NCBI GenBank assembly: GCA_015698045.1
Contig: BLAL01000295.1
Coordinates: forward strand, 1 to 64,000
Origin: Rhizophagus clarus
Lineage: Eukaryota; Glomeromycota; Glomeromycetes; Glomerales; Glomeraceae
Direction: 5' to 3'
Length of the DNA: 64,000 nt
Shown here piece after piece: positions 18,546 through 31,275 of the stretch (positions are counted from its first letter, which is position 1; each line of letters opens with the position of its first letter). A program made the translations under genes and the position numbers. The notes under the pieces are model-generated. The model saw nothing but the letters and a program-made list of their open reading frames with translations. It had not been told where the DNA came from and did no database searches.

Positions 18546-21500
18546 CTTATTTTTTTTTTTATTTTTTTTTTATTTTTATAAAAAATATATTGCTAAAAAA
18601 TTATAGTAACTAAAAAAATAATAAATCTAAAATATTAAAAATATTTTATTAAAAAAGTTTTTTAATAAAAAAAGCTTTTAGCAATTTATTTTTTTTTTAA
18701 TTATTATTAGTTTACTAAATAATATAATCTTACTTCTATTTGGTAACTCTGATATAAATTATATAAATTATTATATATTCTTTGTAAGTAATACATTATT
18801 ATTGTATTTTCTATAATCATTTAATTTGTAATTTTATTTAATTTTTATAATTTTGTTAAATTTTATAATATAATTTTTATAATTTAAATTTATTTTAATT
18901 AATTATTTTTAATTTTGTTATCAAATTTATTTTTGATTATTGTTTTATTTTTTTAGTAATTTTAATTTGATTGTTCAGTAATTTTATTTTATTTTTTCAA
19001 TATAGAATCTTTTATTTTTACTTTTATTGATTTATTATAATTGATTTTAATTATTTTGTTTTTTATTATGATTTTATATATTTAATTTTGGATTTTGATC
19101 AGTATCTTCTTTTATAATAATTTAGATTGATTATCTATTATTTAATCAGTTGATTTTTATAATTAATCATATAAATTATTTTTTATTTTAATGATTTTTA
19201 CTTTTGATTTTTCTTTAATTTGATTTATTTTTTTAATATAATTTTTTAGGATATTTTATTTATATTTTTTCAAATAATTTATAATTCTTTTATATATTTG
19301 TAATTGTTTTTATTTTCTACAAAAAGTAATTATATTTAAAATATATTTAAAATAAGTATCAATTTATAAACTTACAATATATTTATAGTATACTTAAAAT
19401 GCATTTAAAATAATTTTAAAATATATTTTAAATATATTTGCTTTTTATTTAAATACTTTAATTATATTTAAATTGAATTTTAAGTATAATTTAAATGTAT
19501 TTTTTATATATTTAAAATATTTTTAAAATATATTTAAATTAAAAATAAATACAATATAATTTTTTTAATTAAATATTTTTAATAAAATATATATATATAT
19601 TTTTTTATTATTATAAATAATAAAATATTCCTTTTTTTTTAAAAAAAAAATAAACTGTATTGTATGATACAAATCTAATTAAAAATAAATGAAAATAACT
19701 GAAATTTTTTTTATTTAAAAAATATTTCTAATAAAATTTTTTTTTATTAAAGCAAATAAAAAAAAAAATTAAAAAAGAAAAATTTTCTTTAAAAGAATAA
19801 AACTTTTTTCTTTTTTTTTATAAAAATATAATTAAATATAAATTTAATGTAAATAAAAAAAATTAAAGAAAAAAAATTTTTTTTTTTAAAATTAAAAAAC
19901 ATTTTTAATAAAATAGATTTTCTTTTTTTTTGCAAAAATACTATTAAATATAAATTTAAAATAAACCAAAAAAATAAATTCAAAATAAATAAAAAAGAGC
20001 AAAAGTATTAGTTAGAATAGTTTATTTTTGTAAAATTTTTCAATTATTGGATGAAATTTAACCTAGTCTTAGCCAATCAGTACTAAAAAAACTGGCAATC
20101 AATCTTATAACTAATTTGTATAGTAATATCTACCATTCGATATTAGAAATTGACAATATTTTAGAATTAATTAAAAAAATTAATTATACAAATCAATAAA
20201 TATTTGAATCAACCATATGAATGAATTTTATTTTAAATAATCAACTAAATAAAATATTCATTTAAAATTTGATATTGATTTAAATTATTAATTTACAAAA
20301 TAAAATAATATTCAACTATAATAATTTTTAACAAATTTTAGCAAATTTTATATAATTAATTTACTGATTACTATAGTTTAATTAATTGTTTTAGCAAATT
20401 TTATATTTAAACAATAATTTTATTTTAATTGATTTACTAATTACTATAGTTTAGTTAATTAATTAACTAGATTGTAAAAAAAAATCCAATAAAAAATAAA
20501 AAAATTACAAAAATTTTTTACAATAATTAAAATATAAAATAATAAAAAAAAAAAATTTGCAAAAAAAACCAAAAATTCAAAAAAATTAATGAATTCATAA
20601 TCTATATTTAATATTAACAAATAAAAATCAAATTACAAATTATATATAATCAATTATCATTTGTCTGAATCATCTTCTGTTTCCAACTTTACACTTTCCA
20701 TTCTTATCTGATCCTATATCCCTAATTTTTTCTTTTTTGCCTGATTTTTTACTTTATCTATTATTATTAAATTCTCATCTGTTTTATTTGATATCTTTAA
20801 TTTGAAAAAACCAGTCTAAATGGTAAATTCTATTCAATATAAGTCTATTTCAAAGTATTTTTTGGATGCTAAATAGTAATACAATAGATTTTATCATCAT
20901 AGTTCTTTATTTGAAATAATTGTGCAGATTAAAGAAAGAATGTATGTTAGTTTAAAATATCTCTTAATAAACTTATTAGTTAATGAATTTGAATTTACTT
21001 AAAATAATTTGGATGGCATTTATAACCTAAAGTAAAAATTAGTATAACCTTTATATGTAAAGCCATAAAGGTATATAAATTTTAAACCCTATTACATAAT
21101 TCAATATTTTATAAAAATAAAATAAATTATCATAAAACCAATTTAAAAATTTAATATTTTTGAAATATTATAAAAGTAGTATATAAATTGTAAAATTATT
21201 TGCTATAAGTAAGTTGTGCAAAAATTTAATTAGTCTAAAAATTTAAAAAAATATATATTTTTTAATATAATAAACAAGTTTGTTTAATTATTAATGTCAA
21301 AATATTAAAATCAAAAAAATTTGATATTCAAAATATAAATTAATATGAAAAAAGTTTTATTTTGCCGATCAGTCATATGATTTTCGACTGTAAGATTTAA
21401 AACTGTTGATATGATTGATACTAAGAACAGAAATAAAAAATGTCAAGAAAAAGTTGTGGTCTGAAATATAAAATTATTTTAAAATACAAGAATGCATTCT

Positions 21501-24500
21501 CAATTGTGCACGAAATCTTGCTATAATAAAACTGGAAATAATTTTTTGATTTGAAAATTAAATTATATCACGAACCAGATAGAAGGTTGACTTTTTGACC
21601 TTGTACCACCACGAACGATTATTAAAATTTGCATGATAATCGGAATAATATTTATGTTTATGTGCAAAATTGGGTATTTATTAATAGAAAACTAGGATTT
21701 GACTAAAGTTTAAGAGGTAAACATGGCAGGCATACGGTATTTGTTGAAACTTCATAGTGATTAGACCAAAATTTCAACTGAAATAACAAGTTTTGGTACA
21801 TCGGACGCAGCATTTAATAATAATAAATATTATGAGAATCACGAAAATTAGTAACGCATTAACGGTTAGCATATAAATAGTACTAGTATATAGAAAGTAT
21901 CTCATATAACGGTAAAGATAGAAAATCAGTGTGTGGCTTTAAAAGCCACAGAAACATGTATTGCGCAAAAACATGCATGATGCATTTTAATCTTGACACT
22001 GGACCGTTAAATCTACCAATGAGTAAAAAAAATGTTATTAATATGAGAACAATGAAATTATTGTACATTACTACATCACAAATTTGACTCTTTTCTTTTA
22101 TATATGATTGAAATATTTTCTTTATAAACTCGGAATTTCAGGTCCGTTTAGTAGTTTCTTTGTTATATTGGACAATTTGTTCGCATATTGTTACTGTGGT
22201 CAAAGATTGATCATGATCAATCCGTTGTTATTTTCTTTCATATTACAATTTTATTAATCTTTCATTCATTCAAGAAAGAAAAAAATTACATTCTATCATA
22301 GAATGGTATCATTATTATTATCATAATAGAAAAAGAAATTAGGATTATTGATATGAAACATTTAAATACTTAAAAAGTCCGGATGTGAATAAAAATGAAC
22401 TTTTATTTCCTTTTTTAATGATAGAAAAGGTTATACATATTAATCAAGAAATTCAAAAAAAAATTCCTGCAAACCCTATTCTAAAAAAAGAAATGGAAAA
22501 ACTAAATTCCAATTCATCATCAGCATATGAAAAATTTTTTAAACAAAAAACCTTATACATATATAAGGAGTTATTTTTGGTATTTTTGGGGAATTTTTAT
22601 TAATAAAAAAAAAAAGAAAGAAAGAAAAGAAAAAGGAAATAAATAGTAACAAAAAACTCCGTGATGAAAAACGCGAAAGAAATATGTGTAACAGCAAATA
22701 AAATTACGCCATTTACGTCATTCTCATCTTAAAAAATGATGATTTTATTGGCACGGCACAAAGATTCAACCGAAAAAATCTATATCGAGAAAAGGATTAT
22801 CCGGGGAATACTGCGGAAAATGAAAATTTTTCTTTAATAAAGAAATGTTTTTCTTTTTTTAATTTATAGAATTTTTAATTTATATGCATTGACTATCTAA
22901 TCAAATTGAATTGTTAAAGAAAAAAAAATATAATAATTTAGGTAAAAAAAAAAAGAATAATAATCTAATAAAAAGAAAAAATCCAAAAATATTACATCAT
23001 AGTAAGAAAATAATTTAAGGATTATTATTGAAAGAATGAAAAAAAAAACATTTAAGTGGTTTCTAATCTATATAAATAAAATAAAGTATATTATTAATCC
23101 TCGGTAACCTATTAAACAAAATCCACTTTGCATGATTATTAAATTTACATTTATAGAAGGTTAATAAACCAGCCAGCTTATCAATTCATAAATACTTATA
23201 TATATATTAATATATATATATATATATATACATTAACTTTGTACTAATACAAATTAAAACAAACAAAAAAATATTTATCCGATCTGATAACTTTTGCAAA
23301 TTTTCACGCAGTGATCAATTTTTTTTTTTAGAGGTAAGAAAAAGATGTTTTGGTAACAGTGTAACCATATGTCATTTGGCATAATTAGAGGTTGTTACTA
23401 TTATAGAAAAAAAAAAGCAACAAAAAACCCCAACAAATTATTAAAAAATATGCAAGATAGATTTTTTATGGGTTGATTGAACTGCGGTTTTTTTAGGAAA
23501 GTTCGATCTTCTTATTTAATATTAAACCCGATTTGTTTATTTATATTATTATTAATCCATCCTTGGCAAAGTAAACACTATTATAAAACTTTAAATTTTT
23601 TTAGAACCAATATTTTATGATCATCATAAATCTTGGCTGAAAAAGTAAATAAATGAGAATTAAAATCCTCCTATCACATTTTTTTTGGAGGGATTTTCAC
23701 TTTTTTTTTTTTTTTTTTTTATAAAATAAGAAATACGAATTAATTTATGATGTATTTTTTCGGAATATAAACTGCGAATATAACCAACTTATATATATTT
23801 TTTTAAAGTTTACATAAAATGATATACAACATATTATTATGCATGGAACACGAATTAAGATTCTCCGCAGGATCGAATGAATAACTAATTGAGTTAATTT
23901 GTTCATGAGAAAATTCTTTACATTGTTTTTCCAAACAATTTATATAAACACAATATAATATATTATATATATCAGTATATTATATATATATATATATAAT
24001 AATATAATATGATATAATAATATAATATATATATATTATGATTTGTAATCTAAATAATCAAAACAAAGAAAATAATTCAAAAATGAATCACAACATTTTC
24101 CGCAGTATCCATTGCCAATACGCAGTACATTAACCATAATCAATAAAAACAATGTTATTTATTATAAATCTTAATATATTTTGTATCACAATTTATCAAA
24201 TTGGAGTGAAATTCGGAAAAGTGAAATAATTAATTAACCTAATTTAGGATATTATGAAAGATATTTAATGTTAAAGAATTCAATGGAAAGCTTACGACAT
24301 TTCACGTGTTCAATTACGTGTTTAATTGCATGTTCGCTTCGAATAATCTTAAAATTGATGGAAAATTTAAATTCGTTCATTCGAAAGCAAAACATACGTG
24401 TTATGTGGTCTAATATATTTATAAATTTTTTTTTTTTAATTCTTATTCTTAGATTTTTTTTTCTGGTGTTTTTTTTTTTGAAGTTGATTATTTTACATAC

Positions 24501-24810
24501 ATATTCTATCTATTATTTAAACGGAAAAAACCATATATATATATATATACGTAAAAAAGGGAGGGGGAAGATTATATACATCACAATGTCCTTCATAATA
24601 TAAAACATATAATTATCTTAAAAATATATATATAAAAAAAAACAAAAGAGGAAGAAAAAACTAATTAATAAAAATATCAATTCTCAATTTTAAAAAAGTT
24701 TCGTTTTATTCGCGTTAATGATTATATATTTATTCGTTAATTCGTCTTCATCGTAAATATAATTCGCTTTATCGTCGTTTTATCATGAATGTCTGAAATT
24801 TAAAGGTTTT
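18546..24810. other. Long gene-free AT-rich region
   Basis: About 6 kb of mostly A/T runs, TA microsatellites (about 23,200-23,230, 23,960-24,040, 24,535-24,550) and poly-T tracts (about 23,700). Somewhat richer stretches at 20,650-20,830 and 21,350-22,050 show no frame I can assign. I see no tRNA, rRNA or spliced gene. Confidence 0.5.
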
Positions 24811-25311
24811 TTACTTGCTGTTCGGATATGAAGTCATCAAAATTGAGGCTAATTTCGGCATGCCACAAAATTCGTTAGTAACTTCGGTATATTCTTCCAA
24901 ATCACTCTGTAATTCTTGACAAATCATGAAAATATCTCTATTATCATTTAGCATAAAGCTTGAAGTATCGCGAAAAGGAATAAAAGGCGGTGGATTTCCG
25001 AGTTCTAATTGAGGGATGATATTATCGAGAATATCAGATAGCGCAATATCTAAGGTTTCACGTATAATTGGATTTGGAATCGCTTTAATGTTTTGGCATG
25101 AACAGACTGCTTTAAGCATCCATTTAAGATATTTTCTTGTTTCGGACGAAACGCATTGAACATCTTCGAACGTTTTCAATTTTAATTTTAAACAATATAA
25201 GTTTCGAGCTATGTTTTGGATATTGGGTCCGTGAGATCTATCAAGTGGAAACGGATTTGGAATGTCCCAAGGTACCCACATTGTATAATTTTCTTGACTC
25301 CAATATCCCAT
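24811..25311 (-). CDS. Orphan 166-residue protein, single exon
   Basis: The ATG at 25,311 opens 166 residues starting MGYWSQENYTMWVPWDIPNP. It is rich in Cys, Pro and Ile, with a likely helical middle (RKYLKWMLKAVCSCQNIK) and an acidic region (ICQELQSDLEEYTEV). Base composition is clearly coding-like (codons with third-position C/G such as TTCG) compared with the surrounding AT-rich DNA, so it is very likely a real gene. No signal peptide, membrane segment or known family is recognised. Confidence 0.65.
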   Translation of the reverse strand: MGYWSQENYTMWVPWDIPNPFPLDRSHGPNIQNIARNLYCLKLKLKTFEDVQCVSSETRKYLKWMLKAVCSCQNIKAIPNPIIRETLDIALSDILDNIIPQLELGNPPPFIPFRDTSSFMLNDNRDIFMICQELQSDLEEYTEVTNEFCGMPKLASILMTSYPNSK

Positions 25312-27115
25312 AATTTATAATTTATAAAAAATGAAAGAAAGAAAGAAACAACTTCGCTCGAAGTATAATATATTTATATATATAAGTATATTATTTTTTT
25401 TTTTTTTTTTTTTAATAATATTGTCTATGTTTAATTAATTTTCGAAAAGAAAAACAAAAAAAAAGTTGGATATTATACATTTGCCTTGTATTGAGTTGAA
25501 TTTATATTTTTTTTTTCGTTGATTTCATCATTTCCTTAAAAGTACAAGTATTGCATGTATTAAACGTGTAACATTCTAGGTTATTCTAAAACTGAGTCAT
25601 TTTTATTTAAATTGAATTATCTCTTTCCGATCCATCGTTTTTATTTTACTAGCATAAAAAAAAAATAAATAAATATATAATCGGAATCCCCGGACCTTCA
25701 ATAATTAGTTATGCATATAATAATATAAAAAAAATAAAAATAAAAAAACGTGGTAAAAATTCTGTGGCTAGTGTACATTCAGCTAGTACGTTTTTTTGAT
25801 TGATTTACATCAAGGAACCGTTATTCATATAATGAAATTTTATCATTTTGTAATAATAAAGTATAAAGTTTTTTCCGCCACTTTAGCCACTTTTCTTATT
25901 TTCATTATATAAAAAAAAAACAAAATTGATAAGAGAAAAAAAATATATATATATTCATCTTAAACGCCGATATAATTTACCCAAAGATTTTTTTTTTAAT
26001 ATTGATTTTCTTTTTCCTATCAAAGGGAAAAAAAAAAAAAAAATATTACAATAAAAATAAATAAATAAAATCTTGTTTCACTTGGCATAATTTCACGGGG
26101 ATCCATAAAAAAATTGTAAACAAATCAATTGACAACAGTTGTTATCATAAGCCTCGTTCAATAAACATTCGGGTAATATTATGGAAATTTCGGATAATTA
26201 TGATACCGTACCGAATCTAATATAGTTATCTAGTAAGCCGAAATTCCATGACGAGCTTCTTTCTTATCTTAAAGTATTTCTTCATTACCAAATTTCCTAA
26301 AATTTCTAAAATTTTGTGCGTGTGCAAATCATGCTTCTAGATTTGCTTGATGATATGCATTTAATTAGGATATTTTAAAAAGAAAATTTAAATTCTGTAA
26401 ATAATAATAATAATAATAAAAAAATATTGCACATAATGACACATCTTTTGTAGGCCGTTAGTCGGTAAGGCTAGGAATGTATGAACGGTTTATTCCATTT
26501 GATATCAATTAAATAGTTCTCATGATCGGAATGTTTTGGCGCACGTTATAAATTTATATTTTTCTATTCGTTGGAAGAATTCAATTTGATTGGTTAAAAA
26601 AAAAAAATACTAAAAAATTTTAGTCAAACTTTTTCAACAATTACGTCATATTAACTTTACTGAAAACGGAAAACTGGTATGTTTATTAACTGATCAAAAA
26701 TTTTTATTCGATTTTAAATAACAATTATAACTAAAAATAATTCAATAAAGTTTTTAATAAATATATAAATAGTAACTAATATTTAAAGAAAGTTTGTGTC
26801 TCAGAAATATTAATCTAGTCGAAATTATTCCATAAAGAAAAAAAAAAAAAAAAAAAATATTATAAAGTTTTATTCGTTCTAAGGTTTATATCAAGGAGTT
26901 ATTGAGCGAAATTTGTAATATATAATTACTGTTTTAAAATATACTGCTAATTAAATCGCACTTACTTAATACTAATACCAATTATAACACGCTGTGCTGC
27001 TATCACATTTCAATATCTCCCATCACATATTCTTCGTACGACATCCCACTATATATATATATATTCCATTAGAATTTGAATGATAAAATATATCACTTTC
27101 GTTGTTTTAAATTAC
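25312..27115. other. Intergenic, no gene seen
   Basis: AT-rich with poly-A/T tracts (25,390-25,413, 26,838-26,857). It would include the promoter of the 166-residue gene. It shows short richer islands at 26,090-26,270 and 26,450-26,570 without assignable frames. Confidence 0.5.
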
Positions 27116-28255
27116 TTACATCACGTCACTACCCGAGTCAGAAAAATTATCCAAAGGTTCTTCATCTTGTAAAGGTGCATTAATACTACGAAATAAATAA
27201 ATTTTTTCTTCTTTAAAAAAAGAAAATACCAAAAAAAATGTAACTATCGGAAAAAAAAAAAAAAATATGTTACCTTAAACATTTTACTGCGAAAAACAAT
27301 ATTCGTTTTAATTTTTTGTTGTAAAAGAAGAAATTGAATGACCATCTATGAAACAAATTGGAAAAAAAAGAATAATCAAGTAAGAAGATGAGCTTGTATG
27401 TACAGAGGCCCATTCAAATTTGAAGAAATTATCTGAAAAAGTATTCCAAAAAAATGAGTTATTTTTTTGTTACTTGACAAAAAATGATATTAACGTTACA
27501 TACATAGCACCATCTTCTGCATTCGGGTCAGAATCATTGTCTGGATTGAATGAGTAAACACTACATTCATCTAACTCAATAATTTCATCGATTACCTTCC
27601 ATAAAGCCAAATTATTGATTATATAAGTATGGCCTATACTGAATAAGGTATTGTTTATATAATTGCAAACCATAGGGACTGACGCATGTTTAGTGAATTG
27701 GTCGGGTTTTACATCACTATATGAAACAAATGAAGGGTAAATGTCAGGAAACAACAAATAAACTTGTTTGTGCTAAACATGATATAATAGAAATACAAAC
27801 GAAAAGTCATAATCAGGATAGGACGCGTTTAATGTTGCTATTAAATTAAATAACATCCTGCGAGAAGATTGTTGATCCATTGGACCAAAAGGCGATATTA
27901 TATCGTGAAGAGAATGATTTTGGTCAGGTGAAACACTTTCGGATAAATCTGAATTCCATTGACTTTCAAGATGTTTATAAAGTTTTTTGTCAACACCCGC
28001 AAGTTTGCCTGTAAAAGAGAAAGAAAAAAAAGCACTTGTTTAAATGGTTTTTTTTTTTTTTTGGACGATCAGATATAACAATAGAAATATGAAAGTCCTA
28101 AGTTGTTTTAAACGCATTAACCATTCCGTCGCTCCCCATTCTTTACCCTACTTACAGGAGTAGGTCTCTATTCGACCCACAACCCTGCACTCAGGAGTTT
28201 CAAATACCAACGCGGTATTAATGGGGTCGAGAGAAGCTATATCTAGAAATTTCAT
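27116..28255 (-). CDS. MAF1: MAF1, repressor of RNA polymerase III (5 exons)
   Basis: Exons rebuilt from splice sites: 28156-28255, 27801-28008, 27504-27716, 27274-27345, 27116-27185. All phases join, giving 220 residues. The N-terminus MKFLDIASLDPINTAL, then VVGRIETYSCKLAG across the first intron, matches the Maf1 A box. SPFGPMDQQSSRRMLFNLIA and ATLNASYPDYDFSD are the B region. LWKVIDEIIELDECSVYSFN, then DPNAEDGAIWSFNFFFYNKK, are the C region. The tail is acidic (DEEPLDNFSDSGSDVM). Maf1 is kept out of the nucleus by TORC1/PKA-type phosphorylation and, when active, binds Pol III to stop tRNA and 5S synthesis. Introns use gtaagt, gtttgt, gtatgt and gtaaca. No broken codons; probably functional. 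Confidence 0.93.
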
Positions 28256-31159
28256 ATTTTACTCTTTGAATCTATATTTACAAAAGACTGTATAATATAT
28301 ATATTATAATATTAAGAAAATGTTTTGAAGTTAGAAATATCTAACTTATATAAAACTCGTTTAGAAACGATTAAAAGCTTTCATTCAACCCCTCTTTTTA
28401 AAAACGACAAAAGGAGTTTTTTTTTCTATTTATACTATAAAGGAAAAAAAAAATTTTTTTTTTTTCTCAGCAAATATTTAAAATAAGAAACAAAAGTAAT
28501 GAGGTATTAAAATAAGAATGAATGAAAAAATCAGTTTGTTTTGGTGGGAAAGAGAATGAACGGGGGAATTTTTATAAATAAATCGCTAATCATATGATGC
28601 TTTAAACACCGCCCGATGCTACCTCTTTTAATAATTTTGTGAGACTTTGAATTAATTGTGTTAAATGTTATTAAATGCTAAATTAGGGTTAAACTTAAAA
28701 CATAGTTCCTGATAAAGAAGTTCACCAAAATGATATCATGCATCTAGTTGATAAGCGAATTTCAAAAGAAACTGTCAATGAATTATGAAAATTTATGATC
28801 ATATTGCTTTATGGGAAATTCTAGGCAAATCCTTCTGTTCGAATTTCGATTCGAACGTTCGAAAATTTAACTTGTAATTCTATTTTTTCCTATTTTGATT
28901 ATTTGAAGTTGATTGTTAAGACATGTTTACATTATCATTTCATATTAGAAGAAAATGGTTAACTGAAAGCTTCTTGGATTCTGTGATATAAATCTGTTAC
29001 TTATTATTTATCATTCGATTCTGAAATTTATGATATTTTTTTTTTCTTTTAGGTTGAAAGATTGTCCGTCAACTAATCTAGGTGTCCTTGCAGATCCTTT
29101 ATAGATAATCCGCACGGACATTTAGTCATACGTAATCAATGATGCTTAAATAATAATTTTCTTTATATGATTTAAATAATTTTGTTAATCTGTTTCTATT
29201 ATTTTTATATTGTATTTTTAGCAACAATCAGTTTAGTTTGGATCGGAGAAACCCTTCCTACTTTGTAAAAATTTGTCCGAATATTTCCATAATATCCGTG
29301 TATATGATGACATTTTAAAACACAGATACTGAAATGCTATTTATATAGCACTACATTATTACTTGACCTGATAAGTTACTAGAAGCACATTCGGAGAATG
29401 CAGTCCTAAATTTGGAGGTATGTTCTTAAGTTTCCAGATAAAAATATAATAGTAAGAATGTAAAAGAATGTATCAATCCGAAGGCATTAATTTTTTAACC
29501 ATTTGCATGTAATTTTATATCTATCTTTTAGTTTACAATAAAGAGCGTCTGAATTATTAAGAGTTGTGATATGCCAAGCAATAAATATTTCAATTTAGCA
29601 AAAATAAATTATTTATTAAATTTTTGCATCAAAGAGAATCCTTAAGTGGTTCAAAATGTGGTACAACTAATGTAACCATCAGCCACAAATTTTTGTGAAA
29701 CATTTAAAATTATCTTTAAAAATTTTCATGAATATATTTTTCCTAGTTGCCAATATAAGTTTTTTTTAATGAACGTCTAAGAAGGATTTAGTTATCTATT
29801 CGCTTTTATATGCAACAAAACTGAACTGTTGATATCTTTTACACCTGATTATCATAAGGTTAAACAAATAATTCATTGTTTTTGCACATAAAAAATGGGC
29901 AAAAAGAAAAAATATACATGATAATCGCAAATAAAAATTAAAATTAGTCCGATTTGCAAGTAAAAAATCATATTTTGCTTATTATGAAAAAAAAAACATC
30001 TATATTACTTATCTAGCTGAATTTCAATATTCCATTAATTGTTACCAATGGAATTTTTCTTACACGTATTACGAATACCAAAGGAAAAGTAAATTAGGGA
30101 GTTAAAAAATACCAAACTCAGGAAAAGGGATAATATTTAGAAATTTGTGAAAATTTCGATTTCTCCTTAAGCTAGCTAGACCTAAATATGAAGTAAAGAT
30201 TAAATAACATGTTAAAAATTAATATTCCTATTATTCAGTTTTGAATATACTATACAAACACAGAAATACAGAAACGGAGTTAACTCACTTTAATCCTTTG
30301 CTTAAGAACTTCTTTTTTTCAAATTCCAAAGTTTTTTCCAATAGTTACAGAAAAGGTTGTCTGAGCAAACTCTACTTGTGCATATTCCAAGTCTTTGATA
30401 TTTGTTGATTATGAAATTCGGAAATACTTTTATCATTCATAGCAGCAGTCGATCAAAATCTGATCTCATCGAGTCAAATACTATCTAATAGTTATATATA
30501 TATATTTTTTTGCTCATAATTTTCGCCAAACTCTTCATATAATTCTTTATCGTCCTCCTCCTAGTGAAGTATTTCTGTCACTTTAATCCTGTTTTATCAA
30601 TTTAATTAGTTCTTCCATAATGGGCATAAAGGCTTTATTTGTTATTCGATCATAACAAATATATGATTCGTAAGTTCTAGTTTTGTCAAGTTTTGAATTA
30701 CATGCTTTCAAAATTATTATCATAAACAACGCTCTCAAGCTCTGAACAGCAACGTGCCCACTTCTAATTCTCTTTGTAAATTGATGTCAAAGGGTAACCA
30801 GCCATTCTTGCATTATAATAACTTTTCTTCAAGATCAATTATGAATTTATATGATATATATGACATGGTTGAAATATTTCATAACGTTATTGGAAATGGA
30901 TGGAGTAATTGAAAAAAAATTCTGTTGTATGTGTCAGGTTAGGCCGATTATATTGTGCAATGACAAAGTAATTATATTAGAAAAAAGTTTCAAAAGTCTG
31001 AGGTGTATATAAAGTTATATACGACAAAATACAGCAAATGGCATTTTTGAAAAGGTTAATGAGCATAGTAAAAAAAAAAAAAAATCTGCGCGCGATGAAG
31101 TGATTTATAATTTTTAGGTTGTACGATCGACCATATTTGACTAGTGTAACTTTTTTGCA
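28256..31159. other. Intergenic, decayed sequence
   Basis: No supported gene over about 2.9 kb. Composition is less extreme than in the 18-24 kb region, suggesting old mobile DNA or remnants. A short palindromic area, cgaatttcgattcgaacgttcg, lies at about 28,840-28,862. No continuous frame or splice pattern could be assembled. Confidence 0.45.
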
Positions 31160-31275
31160 TGTGTGATTATACTTGCCGCCCATTCCTCAAAAAGGAAATT
31201 TAAACAATGAGATCGACATTAAATCATTGTCTAAATTTCCTTTTTTGGGGAATGGGCGGCAAGTATATGTGTGAT
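31160..31275. mobile_element. 100-bp MITE with 8-bp target-site duplication
   Basis: The element 31,168-31,267 begins tatacttgccgcccattcc and ends in its inverse ggaatgggcggcaagtata. The arms pair almost fully over about 42 bp around a short loop. The flanking 8 bp TGTGTGAT occurs at 31,160-31,167 and at 31,268-31,275, a perfect target duplication. An 8-bp duplication fits hAT-type (or similar) transposases. It is non-coding. Confidence 0.85.

Noticed and set aside
18403..18606. 67-residue plus-strand frame
   Set aside because: It lies in the MITE-like right end and runs into poly-T, giving a poly-Phe tail.
22385..22603. 72-residue Lys/Asn-rich frame
   Set aside because: AT-driven composition, no GC signature of coding sequence and no neighbouring splice pattern.
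24268..24603. 111-residue plus-strand frame
   Set aside because: Starts plausibly but becomes poly-Phe/Ile from T-tracts and microsatellite; no family seen.
28830..28870. tRNA-like T-arm word gttcgaat
   Set aside because: It is part of a local palindrome; no acceptor stem or cloverleaf could be drawn.
30977..31183. 68-residue minus-strand frame
   Set aside because: Overlaps the left arm of the MITE and a poly-A tract; not coding-like.
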